Below, piece by piece: positions 33,602 to 45,516 of a DNA stretch of 64,000 bases. Where the stretch lies: assembly GCA_006176705.1 (NCBI GenBank), contig QRFJ01003079.1, positions 111,470 through 175,469 on the forward strand, given 5' to 3'. The notes under the pieces are model-generated. The model was not told the DNA's origin, did not search any database, and saw only the letters and a list, made by a program, of their open reading frames with translations. Made by a program: the position numbers and the translations under genes. Numbering within the stretch: the first letter of the stretch is position 1; every line of letters begins with the position of its first letter. The stretch is from Cocos nucifera (taxonomy: Eukaryota > Streptophyta > Magnoliopsida > Arecales > Arecaceae).

Positions 33602-36600
33602 ATGGCTCCGAAGAAGAGATTGCTCACCACACAAAGACCTTCCATCATGCCATCGACTGAAGCTAGGACTAAGCAACAGCGTGACTTGGCTCAATCATCT
33701 TTGTTTGCTTCTTCATCTCGTGCTCGTCTCTTCATTGCTACTAGGACTATTACAATGGGTCACTATATGGACATCGAATACCTAGACTGGAAATACTTCC
33801 ATATTGGATCTTGGATCTAGCAACAAGGATGAAAAAAGCTATGTACCCTAGAGGTAAATGTTTATCCAAACTTGATAAGAGAATTTTTTAACAACATTAG
33901 CTTTGAGCATGGGTCGAAGGTGGAGTCCGTTGTGAATGGAGTGCACATTTTGAAGAGAAAAATCTATTTTTTGGGTCAGATTCGTTCAGATCTGATTGGA
34001 TCAAAAGGGATATTTTAAAAATTTTTTCTCTTAGATCCAAATTAGATCTAAGACTCTTCAGATCTAATTTTATCAATCTAATAAAATAAATTAAATTAAA
34101 TAAATTCAATATAATTTAATTATACCTTGTTATGGGTAATCCTATTATCTTATGATGATCCCGATGTTTGTTTGAGGTTCTGGATGTAGCCACGCAAATG
34201 CCTGACCTCTACCTATATCCACTCAGGCAAGATCTAGAGATCTTCTCCTTCTCAATCTCTCCTCCAAAAATTAGATCTGGATCTAATCTTGAAGGTCTTC
34301 AAAATGGCTTTTGAAGATCAGCCATTGTCTCTTGCAGCAGTGCTGCCTTCTTCCTTTCCTATCGCCTTTCTCTTGCTCGGATCACACCAAACTTGCATCC
34401 AAAAACTCTTGGATGTGGATAGGAGATAGAGGATCTGAAGGTGGCATGGAGAGGAAAGGAGAGAAGCCTTGTGGCATGGGCAAAGGATAGAACCTCTCAA
34501 TCCTAGGCTCAAACAGGATTTATATTGATCCTGCTGCGCTATGCAGCGCCACATCATCTCGACCAATCATGGCTCTTTATGCAATCAGATCTAAATCTGA
34601 TTGATGAGATGACATCATCTGATCCAATCATATTAGAGTCCCTCACAAACCTCCTTAGGTGGTGCCAAGACTAGTCAAAGAAGACTCTTTGGCGCCACCC
34701 AAGTTGAAAGCATGAAGCAACTGGAGTCCCATCTATATGGGACTCCAGGCATGATCCTCATGGCGTGCGCCCCTTCCCTTTTTGCTTTTTAGCAGGGGAC
34801 AAAGCCTCATGTTCTCTCCTATGGGTGCATGACACATGGGTAGATGTCTAAGTATCAAAGGTCAACATTTGACCAAAGTCAAAGGATAAGATTTAGCAGG
34901 TGACAAAAGATGGTAGGTATTATCTCAAATTTATCTCATAAATTAAGACAATCCTTTTCTGATCTGGACAAGCTCTAGTCAGATCAAGTAATGATTCCTA
35001 AGTGAGCTCAAATATATTTGGCTCGGTCAAGATAAGCTTTAATGATTGTTGAAGGAGAACATTAGGCTCAATCGTGTGCTAGCACGATTTTCTTAAACCT
35101 AATTGAATCTTATTCAAATCAATTAGACTGGGTTAGTCCAATTGATGATATCCAGATCGAAACCCTTATTTGTGCGATCCAGTTAGGTTCAGTTCTATAT
35201 GATAATGGGATACATCGCGATCTCTATCATTGACATCATTGAAATACCTTTCGATGGATCATAACTTTTTTGATTCAGACAACTAGTATGATCGATCATC
35301 CAAATTATTCTAATTGCTCCTAAAATCTACTAGTGACACCTAGCAGCATATGGTGGCAACCCATTAGAACTGTAAATGAACCTCTTAGTGCAGTTACCTG
35401 TGTGATTAAGTTCCTCTATCATGAGCTCTAATCGGATTAGGGTTGAGGTGATCTCATCAAATCCTTATTTCTGTCATATGAATTAATCATTCGATTCAAG
35501 TCCAATGTGAAAACCCTAATAGAAACTCTTTCTATTAGGTCACTCTACCATGGCCATGGGCTTATGGACTTGATTCTTATGATCATCATAGGACTTCTCC
35601 TCTTCTACCGAGGTAGATAGATCCCCTATTGGTGCAATCCAATTCCTACAATGAATATGCTATAGCCAACATACACCTCAGGATTTCGAATGACTAGGAG
35701 ATCGAGTTATGGTGTAGTCAAACTATAACACCCTCAAGGTGAACTACCGATGCACCTCAGATCAAAGAATCAGACACACCACTGCAGCTTTAAGCCAGTC
35801 ATCAACGAGAATGTAGACTTCCTCATGACTGCTCGAGGTGGTCATGCTCAGTGCCCTCATTCTCTAACAAGTATCTGTACTCTTGCTTTGGTGTCTCTAC
35901 ACCGTAGACTCAAGACTCATCTATCCTAAAAAAATGATCGTATACCAACCTTCCGAATCAATCACCATTCTCATGATGATCCTACGATCGAAAGCATTTT
36001 ATGAGTTAATAATAAAAAATTATGTCTTAAATTTTCAACTCTTGAAAATATGAACTATCATTATCATTATCTCAAGGGATGTATCACAGACACTTTCAAA
36101 TACATATTGTGATAGAAAATAATTTATTTTATTATTTATAATAAAAATTATAATTTTATCCTTAGATGTGTATCACAAGTGTTAGCCAATTCTAGCTTCT
36201 AGGGCACACATATCTAAAATATTTTCTTAGATGAGAGAAAAATAGGGTAGCTTCTCGAAGTGCCTAGGGTAGGGATTAGCAATCTAAACTTGTTTGACAA
36301 AATTGAAGCTCTCAAGTGCATCTTAGAAAGAATGTTGATGAAAATCTATAATTAGTCTCACATCTTCTCTCGATTGAGATGAGATTACTGCAATCTTTTG
36401 TCAGTCACAGTTTTTCTTAAGGTAGGAAGACATGACTGGGTTAGAAAGAGAGAATTAGGTGTCATATTCTTTATGGTGACTAGAACTCCGATCAGCTTTC
36501 CCTCTCTTATGATTCAACAACTAAAGGATATTGCCAGCAAAAGCAAGGCCTGTTTACCCTATGGAATGATCTTCACCTCAATCTTCAAGGACTTTCAAGT

Positions 36601-37328
36601 TAATCTAGAAGGTGAAGACTTCAAAAAGTTGGCTCACACAAACTTCATCAATGAAGGAACATTAAATCGGATGAAGTTTGTAAAAAAGGATGACAGATGA
36701 ATGAGGGCAGATGAACATGCTGCAAATGAGCCCAAAGAACATAGATCTCCACCCCCTCCACCATCACCATCTGCTACTGGACCCTCTTTCACTACACCAG
36801 GATCCCCACACTCTTCTTAGGTGCCTCCTTATCCTACACCAACACCTCCCTCAGCTTTTGATCAAGATCTTTTAATTAAAAGGATGGTAGAAGAAGTGGT
36901 TCAGAAAGTATTTGAAAGATTTATGGATATACTATCTAGTGTGAGGCATCAACTCTTTGTAAGCATTGAAGAACAAAAAATATCCATTGAAGGTTAGAGA
37001 GAAATGCTTAGCCAATAAATTAGTGGATTATCCCAAAGGCTAGAAATTTTGGACAAGGAGCAACATAAGACATCAGCTCAGATTGAACTACTATCCTAGA
37101 ATGCCAGAATTGCATTAAGACTTGAAGAGAACATCACTGTTCAGTGCACCATGGTTGAAGTCCTTATTTCCATCCTGTGGAAGATTTTGAGTCAGACTCC
37201 ATCCTCTTCTGGACCATTATCTTCTTCTAGACCATTACCTTCTCCTAGACCTGCTCCTCACTTGTCCTCTACTATATCCAAATCTTCCTCTGAACCCATC
37301 ATTGAGTTCCTCTCTGATGAGGACTAGG
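33602..37328 (+). pseudogene. SIRE-type extra ORF downstream of pol (env-like position), split by a solo LTR
   Basis: ATG at 33602 starts a protein with a basic, Ser/Thr-rich N-terminus (MAPKKRLLTTQRPS). It runs to about 33950, where a reverse A-family solo LTR (33951-36219) interrupts it, and resumes from 36220. The frame 36398-36700 holds a hydrophobic/basic part. Downstream is a Pro-rich stretch (about 36745-36860), then a region with coiled-coil look (36880-37130), then a Ser/Pro-rich tail ending EFLSDED near 37325. SIRE elements carry an extra ORF at this place, called env-like. I see no clear signal peptide, and the N-terminal part rather recalls plant transposon-associated proteins. 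Several stops. Confidence 0.6.
33951..36219 (-). repeat. Reverse solo LTR of the A family
   Basis: 2269 bp, reverse complement of the Angela-like LTR: TGAAGAGAAAAATC at the left edge (complement of the LTR end), reversed W-boxes near 34855-34885, and CATATCTAAAA at the right edge (LTR start, TGTTAG damaged). The flanks CATTT (33946-33950) and TATTT (36220-36224) are a target duplication with one mismatch. No internal sequence is present, as after LTR-LTR recombination. Confidence 0.88.
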
Positions 37329-37789
37329 TCTAGTACCTCTTTTGTTTTGATTTTCGATTTAGGTATATTGGTATGAGATTCTTTTTCTTGTAAACCAACA
37401 TACATCTCTATCTATGTATTATTACATCTTGCAATAAAATCGATCCTTTTTATGTTCTTGCCTTTTTATGATCCTCTCATTGTTGTGATTTTGATGCTGA
37501 CAAAAATGGAGAGAAATATTAAGGAGAAATATACAAATATATAATTAATTCAAACCAAAATACAAATGTATAATCAATTCAAACTAACATACATAAAAAG
37601 AGACTTTTAGAAAATGAAATGATTGAAATGAACAAATACAAAACAAAAAAAACATTATTCAAATCCGATTCATTTCATGAGAGCATACATCAAGGAGGAG
37701 CTTTAGCACAAAAATTTTGCATTCATTAGTTCATGATATACATATTGCTTACACTCCTTTTATGGCTTGCTTAATATTTTGTCACCATT
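37329..37789 (+). other. SIRE-like 3' untranslated region
   Basis: Non-coding sequence between the extra ORF and the polypurine tract; nothing else recognised. Confidence 0.6.
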
Positions 37790-37803
37790 AAAAAGGGGAA
37801 GAT
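37790..37803 (+). other. SIRE-like polypurine tract
   Basis: AAAAAGGGGAAGAT immediately before the TGTTGAACCCC start of the 3' LTR. Confidence 0.85.
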
Positions 37804-39120
37804 TGTTGAACCCCCTAAGTGATTTTGATGATGACCAAACATTAAAGCAAATGACTACTAATATATTTTATTTTAAGTATTCCAATATTAGAAGAAAGAG
37901 AGATCTTTAACCAAAACAAGAAATACATAAAGTGGAATTTAAATAAAAATTGAATCTCCTTGATTGGTGCAAAAATTTTCTTAAAATTTTCTTGGAGTAG
38001 TCTCCAAGATGTCTCGAAATTTTTTGAGAGCTCTCAAGTGGACCGGCATGCTCCAAATGCAATTCTAGCTTGATTTCAAGAGATCTCGAGTGAATCTTAA
38101 GATCTCTCGATCTCAGATGATAGAAACCTAGTTTTTATGCTATGAAAGCGAGAGGTCTCGTAGGATTTCCGAGAGGTGTCGTAGTTCCAATGAGACGTTT
38201 CATTCAGAACCGAGAGATCTCGATCTCAGACGAGCCATTTTTTTTGAAAAGCTAATTTTTTATGTGATTGAAGGTGAGAGCTCTCCTGATTAAACTAAGA
38301 GGCCTCGTAACCTAACGAGATGTCTCGAGACAAATCGAGAGGTCTCGAGACTCGGTGATAATCTTTTGATGGGGCATTCTAGATTGGATTTTTTCAGTCC
38401 TAACAGTTAGTTGCTACTCTCCAATGATCGAATTTAACTTTTTCTAAACTTCAATCATCACTAGAAAAGAGAGAATGCTATAGATATAAAAGGAAGAAGG
38501 ATTCTTTTTAATTGATCTGAGAAAAATGAGAGAAAGTGAAGCATGCTCTTTTCTTGAACGAATACCCAATCTCCAGTCAATCAGTTCTCTTAAGCTTTGA
38601 AGAACCCTCAAGTGCATTAACTCCACGTATTCAAAGAGGCTTTCAACGAAATGCAAGGATAACTTTTCTGCTCATTCAAAGGGGCATTCCGAGTTGTAAA
38701 ATTTTTTTTTCTCTTTTCATGTACTTGGTTTTAGTAAGGGCTGAAACTTGGGTTTTGGAGTTTTTCTCCCCTCTATTTAATCAGATTGGTTTGTTTGATC
38801 TTTGTAATGATTATGGTTGGTGAACCTAAGAAAAAACCAACTGGACTTTTGGATAGTGAGTCCAAAAAAACTATCTGATTATAATCTTGCAGGATTATAG
38901 TGAGATTTTCAAGAGTTTGCTTGAGCAGTGGACGTAGATGCTGGAAGAGTACTGAACTACAATAAAATTCTCTTATTTATGTGTATGCTTTTGATTGTAT
39001 CTTCTATTTGCTCTCATATTTGATTCACTAAGGATTTAATCATTTATTACCACATATATCTGCTTTAAATTTTTGAAAACACAATTCACCCCCCCTCTTG
39101 GGTTGTCTATCTGGGCAACA
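37804..39120 (+). repeat. SIRE-like 3' LTR
   Basis: 1317 bp, starts TGTTGAACCCCC and ends CTGGGCAACA. The GAGnnCTC palindrome array is at about 37990-38360. Followed by CGTGC, the partner of CATGC at 16659. Confidence 0.92.
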
Positions 39121-39125
39121 CGTGC

Positions 39126-39356
39126 CAATAGCTTGAAAATATTGCTTTTTGTCCGTATTTTCCTCTAAGATATAGCCGACCCAGTCCTGGACTGAGTTGA
39201 TCCAATTTCCAACTTAGCTGACCCAGTCTTAGGGTGAGCCGGCTAAGTTTCTAAACTTTTCCACCCAAGTTGATTTCTCTTCAAGCTTGTTCTTATCTTT
39301 TCATGACCTGTCATCTTATGTTTCCAAGACTTGAGAGCACCATTTCTGAGCTCACA
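39126..39356 (-). repeat. G0 3' LTR, proximal part
   Basis: Continues the LTR broken at 16663 and ends GAGCTCACA, the complement of the TGTGAGCTC start. Together with 16286-16663 it gives 609 bp against 608 bp for the G1 5' LTR. Confidence 0.87.
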
Positions 39357-39940
39357 TTCTCCACCTTGGTACTTTCAAGTTCTTGTGAATTCATCTCTTT
39401 CTTACAAATCCATCCATGCCACACACATCTGAAAACTATATCTGGAGAGTACCTTTATGAGTGCATCAGATTGATTCTCCTTTGTATGGACTTTCATCAG
39501 TTTCACTTCATCTTTCTCTACTAGCTCTCTAATCCTATGGTACCTTATGTCTATATGCTCTATGCGTGCATGATAGACTGGGTTCTATGCACTCTAACTA
39601 TCACTGTATAGTTTAACCTTGCTCTGTTCCTCCCCCATCTCAATAATTAGCCTCCTAAGCCAAAGTGATTCCTTTGTAGCCTCAATAATGCCGATGTGCT
39701 TGGCCTATGTAGTAGACAAGGCCATGATCGATTGAAGGATTGATCTTTAAGACACCGATCTACCATACATGCAAAAGAGATATCCAATAGTAGACCTCCT
39801 TGTATCAAGATCACCTGCATAATTCGCATCTACAAATCCTTCTAGAGGACCCAAACCTCTATGTTCAAATCCTCTCGACTGTCCACCAAACACCAAATCA
39901 TAATCTCTTATTTTCTGTAGATACCTTAATATCCACTTCA
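39357..39940 (-). pseudogene. G0 polypurine tract and RNase H
   Basis: The complement of CCAAGGTGGAGAA lies at 39357-39369. On the minus strand the RNase H reads VDANYAGDLDTRRSTIGYLF (39770-39830), with the first catalytic Asp. Past a few stops come YHARIEHIDIRYHRIRELVE (about 39515-39575) and a KENQSDALIK tail. Same type as in G1, where the catalytic residues are complete. Confidence 0.82.
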
Positions 39941-41051
39941 ATGCTTTTCAGTGTTCCATTTTAGGGTTAGCCATGTATCTACTAATCGTGCTCATTGCAT
40001 GTGCTATATCTGGTCTATAGCACGTCACAGTATATATCACACTGCCTACAACATTCACATAAGGAACTCCATCCATGTACTCTCTTTCTCCTTCTGACTG
40101 AAAGCTTTGATACTTGGAGAGCGACATATGGCTCGACAATGGTGTCTCTACAGGTTTGGATTTCTCCCTTCCAAATCTTTCTAGAACTTTCTGGATATAT
40201 CCTTCTTGTGATAAATGGAGCACTTCTTTGTATCTATCTCTATAAATCTCTATTCCAAAGATTTTCAGTGCTGGACCCAGGTTTTTCATCTCAAATTCAA
40301 CTGATAATGCCCTTTTCAGCCCTTTCATAGCCTTCATACTCCTACTAGCTATGAGCATATCATCAACATATAATAGCAAGTACAGGGCATCTTTTTTATC
40401 TACATTCTTAACATAGACACAACTATCATGTTCACATCTGATAAATCCCAGACTCAAAACAAAGCTATCAAATCTATAATACCATTGACGAGGGGATTAT
40501 TTCAAAACATACAGTGACCTTTTTAGTAAACACACCTTTTCCTTCTGTCCAATCTCTATGAAACTATCTAGCTGCTTCATATAGATTCTTTCCTCTAATG
40601 TGTTATGAAAGAAGGCCATCTTCACATCCATCTATTCCAACTCCATGTTGTACTATGCCACTAGTGACAACAAAATCCGAATAGATATATGATGCACCAT
40701 AGGAGAGAAAATTTTTGTGTAATCTATCCCTTCCCTTTGTGAGTATCCCTTTGCTACCAGCCTTGCCTTGAATCTAACTCCACCTTATTCTGAAGGTGCT
40801 TCCTTCTTTGTGAACACCCACTTTGAGTCAATAAGTCGAGCACCTTTTGAAAGATCCATCAGCTGCCATGTCTGATTTTTATTTAGTGATTTCATCTCTT
40901 CCATCATGATCTACATCCATGAATCATGATCCTCACAATCCATGACCTCTACATAACTCTCTGGATCTCCATTAGCAGTGATAAGTGCATAGAAGATAAC
41001 CTCATCAATGTCATATCTGATCGGCCTTCTAATAGTATGCTGGGGCTTGTG
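39941..41051 (-). pseudogene. G0 reverse transcriptase
   Basis: The best frame is 39948-40457 (169 codons). It contains LYLLLYVDDMLIASRS (intact YVDD, about 40340-40385), LGPALKIFGIEIYRDR and a PDIAHAMSTISRYM tail. Upstream on the minus strand are FKARLVAKGYSQ near 40745 and WQLMDLSKGA near 40860, with stops between. The reading runs up to 41051, where the G1 LTR interrupts the linker before RT. Confidence 0.85.
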
Positions 41052-41056
41052 TAATG

Positions 41057-41664
41057 TGTGAGCTTAGAAGTGGTGCTCCCAAGTCTTAAGAACATGAGAT
41101 GGCAGGTCATGAAAAAATGGAAGCAAACCAGAAGAGAAATTAGCCTGGGTAGCAAAGTTTAGAAACTTAGCCAGCTCACCCTAAGACTGGGTCGGCTAAG
41201 TTGGAAACTGGATCGGCTTAGTCCAAGATTAGATTGACTATATCTCAAAGAAAAATTCAGATAGAAAGCAGTATTTTTGGGCTGTTGGTATGATACACAA
41301 CTGGATTAGCTTAGTCTCAGACTGAGCTGACCCAATCGTAAGTTAGCCGGCCAATTTGAAACTAGGCCGACTTAGATTTTATGGGTATGTTTTGTGTATG
41401 TGGGTTATTTTGAATTTAGAGAGTTTTCTATGATCTTGGAGCTTGACTCTTTTATAAAGTATATATACTGAAAATAGATCAAGATTGTATATGATGCTGA
41501 ATTCATTAAAATAAAGCTCTTTTCTTTCAGAAATATCTACTACTCTTCTTCTCTATTCCTTGAATCCATTGATCGTGCTTCCATAGTAATCTCTAAGAAG
41601 TTCTTTCTTGTTGCTTGGCTGATCATCAACAGCCACGCCGGTCCATGTGTGGAATTAATTTTCA
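41057..41664 (+). repeat. G1 5' LTR
   Basis: 608 bp, starts TGTGAGCTTAG and ends AATTAATTTTCA. Carries an array of AGCCGGC/GTCGGCT-type motifs (41165-41375) and a TATAAAGTATATATACTG box near 41453. Confidence 0.88.
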
Positions 41665-41670
41665 TAAAAA

Positions 41671-41683
41671 TTAGTGTCAGAGC
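41671..41683 (+). other. G1 primer binding site, altered
   Basis: TTAGTGTCAGAGC lies six bases after the LTR. It resembles TTGGTATCAGAGC with two changes, so tRNA-Met priming would be impaired now. Confidence 0.55.
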
Positions 41684-41937
41684 GATGTTGCGGGCAAGGA
41701 AGGAAGACACCTAAGGTTTCTACATCCAAGATCTATTGCATCAGGTTTTATCCTAAAAACTTCTTGTTTGCTTCATGATTATCTCTAGATTGAGGTGGAG
41801 ATTTGTTACATGGAGGAACGGTGATACAAAAGATTGAAAAGAGGATTTATGGCATTTTGATCTTCTTTGAAGGATAGTTTTGTTAGTGTGTGATCGTGAA
41901 AGGGTGTTAGGATTTTATTCTTGACTTGCTTAAAGTC
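41684..41937 (+). other. G1 leader
   Basis: 254 bp between PBS and gag start; no signal recognised. Confidence 0.5.
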
Positions 41938-42680
41938 ATGGGATCAAGTGGACTCAAGATGGATTTTGAGAAGTTCGATGGTAAAGAAAACTTTATCTTA
42001 TGGCAGCAAAGGGTAAAGGACTTGTTGATTCAGCAAAGGATCTACAAGATCATGATAAGAGAAAGGCTAGAAAAGATCAGTGCTGAGGATTGAAAAGAGT
42101 TGGAGAAAATTATTTTTAGCATAATTAGAATATGCTTGGCCGATCAGGTGCTACCCGAGGTTTGCATAGAGACCACGACAAAGAGACTCTGGATGAGACT
42201 AGAGAACACATATATGGAAAAGAATATGATAAATAAGCTATGGTTGAAGAAATAGCTATATAGTCTAAGGATGTCCGAAGGCGGAGATCTTGTTGCATAT
42301 ATCCAAAGGTTCAATCTGGTGTGTTCTGAGATAATGAGTTTGGATGTGAAGATCGATGAGAAAGATCGAGCATTGCTGCTACTTTGTTCTCTCTTAAGCT
42401 CGTATAATGATCTCATAACAACTTTAGTTTATGGAAAGAAGATCCTAAACTATGAAGAAGTTGTTGGTGTGCTCAAACCGAATGAGCAGAGGAAAAAGAT
42501 CTGTAAGGGAGATCCCAAGTCTGAGATCTTGGCTGTGAATGAAAGATAGGAAAGAACAAAGGAGAAGACAAGAGAGAAATTCAAAGGTAGGTCAAAGTCT
42601 CGAGATCAAAGGAAGATATTAAAATATTATAAACATCATTAGCCTGGATACCTGAGGAGAGATTGTCCACTTTTGAGGTT
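41938..42680 (+). pseudogene. G1 gag
   Basis: The ATG at 41938 begins MGSSGLKMDFEKFDG, a typical copia gag start (binding loop FDGxxNFxxW follows). Stops at 42092 and 42253 break it. The frame 42271-42549 covers the central capsid part with SSYNDLITTL. A zinc knuckle is expected near 42620-42665; only the last part RRDCP is intact, and the first Cys residues are Tyr or lost. Confidence 0.8.
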
Positions 42681-43225
42681 AGAAAAAGGGAAGGCCAGTA
42701 AGACTAATGATATAGCTTCAGTGAGTAGTGGAGAAGACCTGCTAGTTGTATCAAATGGATCCACAAAGTGCAATACTATGTGGATATTGGATTCAGCATG
42801 CTCTCACCACTATACTTCTCATCGAAAGTGGTTTTCTACCTACCAGAAGACCAATGGAGCAAGTGTTAGCCTTGGAGATGATCACCCATGTAAAGTAGCT
42901 GGAGTTGGCTCAATTAGGATGAGGATGTACAATGAAATTATTCATACATTATCAAATGTCAGGCATATACCAGAATTAAAAAATAATTTAATTTTTTTGG
43001 GCTACTTGGAGGAGCAGGGTTATACTTTTAGTAGCCAAGCTGAGAGTGGATGTCAAAAAATTTTTAAGAAAGCTTTGGTGGTGATGAGAGATAGAAGACT
43101 GAGCAATATTTTTTATAGAATGGAAGGCTTAGTGGTAAATAATAGTACAGAGGTGCTAGCAGCGGCACTAGAGGAACAGCTCTTATATCGACTGTGGCAC
43201 TATCGAATGGATCATATGAGTGATT
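42681..43225 (+). pseudogene. G1 protease and GAG-pre-integrase, interrupted by A2
   Basis: An open frame of 196 codons (42673-43263) whose last codons read into the A2 LTR. WILDSACSHHYTSH near 42781 is the active site, DSA instead of DSG. NVRHIPELKNNLI (about 42955-42990) and LWHYRMDHMSD (43192-43224) lead into the integrase zinc part. A2 is inserted after TGATT at 43221-43225. Confidence 0.83.
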
Positions 43226-45501
43226 TGTTAGATATATGTGCCCTAGAAGCCAGAATTGGCTAACACTTGTAATACACTTCTAGGGGCAAAATTGTAATTT
43301 TGACTATAATCAAATAAAATGGGTTATTTTCTATCACATATGTGTATTTAGTGTCTGTGATATATCCTTTGAGTTAATGGTAATGATAATTCATATTTTC
43401 AAGAGTTGAAAATTTAAGACATGAATAATCATTATTAACTCATAAACAGCTCCTGACCATAGGATCATCACGAGGATGGTGATTGATCCAGAAGGTTGGT
43501 GTACGATCGCTTCTCTTTAATAGATGAGTCTTGAGTCTACGGTGTGGAGACACCGGAGCGAGAGTACAGGTACTCGTTAGAGAACGAGGGCACTGAGCGT
43601 GACCACCTCGAGTAGTCATTAGGAAGTCTACCTTCTCGTCAATGACTGACTCGATGCTGCAGTAGTGTGTCTAGTTCTTTGACCTGAGATGCATCGACAG
43701 TTCACCTTGAGGGTGTTATAGTTTGACTACACCATTACTCGGTCTCCTAGCCATATGGAACCCTGAGGTGTATGTTGGCTATAGCATGTTCATTGTAGGA
43801 ACTGGATTGCATCAAGATGGAATCTATCTACCTCGGTGGTAGAGGAGTAGCCCTATGATGATCATGAGAATCAAGTCCAGAAATCCATGGCCATGGTAGA
43901 GTGAAATAATAGAAAGAGTTTCTATTTAGATTTTCACATTGGACTCGAATCGAATGATTACATCATATGACAGAGACTAGGGTTTGACGAGTTCACCTTA
44001 ACCCTAATCTGATCGGGGCTCAAGATAGAAGAACTTGAATCACACAGGTAGCTGCACCAAGAGGTTCGCATTCAGCTCTGATGGGTTGCCACCATATACT
44101 GCTAGGTGTCACTGGTGGATTTTGGGAGCAATTAGAATGATTTAGATGATCGATCATTCTAGCTGTTCGAATCAGAAGAGTTCTGATCCATCGAAAGGAG
44201 TTTCGATGATGTCTATGATAGAGATCATGACATATCCCATTACCATACAGAACTGAACCTAACTGGGTCACACAAACAAGGGTTTGAATCTGGTGATCAT
44301 CAATTGAACTGATCTAGTTCAACTGATCTGAATGAGATTCAATTAGGTTCAAGGAAATCGTGCTAGCACTCGATTGAACCTAACGTTCTTCTTTTACTAT
44401 CATAAATAAGTTGTCCTGACTGAGCCAAAGGAGTTTGTGCTCAATCAGAGGCCTTCATATGGTCTGACTGGAGGTTGTCCAAGTCAGAATAGGTTGTCTT
44501 ATTTGTAAGACATTACCTGCCATTTTTGGTCACCTACCATTTCTTGTTCTTTGACTTTGGTCAAAAGTCTACCTTTGACTGGTCAAACGTTGACCATTCA
44601 CCCTTTGACTTTTGACCACATGTCATGCACCTATTGGAGAGCTGGTGGGGGCCTGTCCCCCTGCCAGAACCTGGCAAGGAGAAGGGCGCACGCCAAGGGT
44701 GGCATGAGCCCAAGTAGGAGGCGCCTAGGAGTCCTTGTTGGACAAGGACTCCACCTCCCTTTTGGATTCCAATCAGAGTTCTACTAAGAATCCAGTTTGA
44801 CTGGTCTTAGGCGCCCTCTAAGGAGGAATCCAGGGGTCTCTATTTCAACCAATCAGATTTAGATCTGATTTCACAAAGGGTTGTGATTGGTTGAGAGGAA
44901 GAGGAGTTGGATCATAAGAGGTCTATAAATAAGACCCTGCGCCCAACCCTAATTCAGAAGCTAATGCAATTAGACACGCCCCAAGGCTGCCTCTCCCCTC
45001 CTTCTCCATGCCATAGTCTCTTCTCCCCTTGCTCTCCACGTCCAAAAGTGTTTTGGATTTAGGTTGGTGCGATTCAGATCAAGGAAAGGCGATCAAAAGC
45101 AAGAAGGCTGCGCTGCTGCAAAAGGACGACTGCAGATCTTCAAAAGAGTTTTGAAGATCCTCCAGATCAGATCCAGATCTGATTTTTGGAGGTGTGATAG
45201 AGAAGAAGCGGATCTCTAGATCCAACCCAAGTGGATACCGGTAGAGGCCAGGCGCTTGCGTGGCTAAGATCCAGAACCTTCCGCTGCAATCAGGATCATC
45301 TACAGGGTAATAGGATTACCCAAATCAGGTAAATTAAATTTGATTTAATTTATCTTATTTTATTTTATTTATTAAAATAATAATAATCAGATCTAAAACT
45401 TATCAAGATCTAATTGAGATCAAGAGAAAATTTTTGAAATATATCTCTTGATCTGATCAGATCTGGACGAACCTGGACCGGGAAATCAGGATTTCCCTTC
45501 A
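43226..45501 (+). repeat. A2 5' LTR
   Basis: 2276 bp, TGTTAGATATATG to CCCTTCA. W-boxes at 44548-44620, TATA box at 44934-44941. Very similar to 51131-53424; differences are mainly small indels. Confidence 0.94.
44934..44941 (+). promoter_or_regulatory. TATA box of A2 5' LTR
   Basis: TATAAATA followed by AGACCCTGCGCCCAACC, the conserved start region of the family transcript. Confidence 0.7.
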
Positions 45502-45503
45502 AC

Positions 45504-45516
45504 TGGTATCAGAGCC
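45504..45516 (+). other. A2 primer binding site
   Basis: TGGTATCAGAGCC, two bases after the LTR end. Confidence 0.92.

Larger units (their letters stand above)
16664..39120 (+). mobile_element. SIRE/Maximus-like Ty1/copia element, with nested A1 and a solo LTR
   Basis: LTRs of 1318 and 1317 bp with the SIRE-type start TGTTGAACCCCC (5' copy TATTGAACCCCC), tRNA-Met PBS and an AAAAAGGGGAAGAT polypurine tract. The target duplication is CATGC (16659-16663) / CGTGC (39121-39125), one mismatch, in the G0 LTR. Without the nested A1 and the solo LTR it is about 9.8 kb, a normal SIRE length. It has gag with two zinc knuckles, protease, integrase, RT and RNase H, plus an extra ORF between pol and the 3' LTR. 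The frame is broken by many stops. Confidence 0.9.
16286..41056 (-). mobile_element. G0: reverse copia element of the G family, host of SIRE and G1
   Basis: In plus coordinates it starts with its 3' LTR (16286-16663 and 39126-39356, split by SIRE), then the complement of its polypurine tract (39357-39369), then RNase H and RT on the minus strand to 41051. There G1 is inserted, with TAATG at 41052-41056. Its missing integrase-side part is most likely the piece at 62459-63520, displaced by an inversion. TATTA at 16281-16285 is the 5' candidate for its target duplication in C0. Confidence 0.8.

Noticed and set aside
39995..40330. 111-codon plus frame
   Set aside because: Opposite strand of the G0 RT frame, which carries YVDD on the minus strand.
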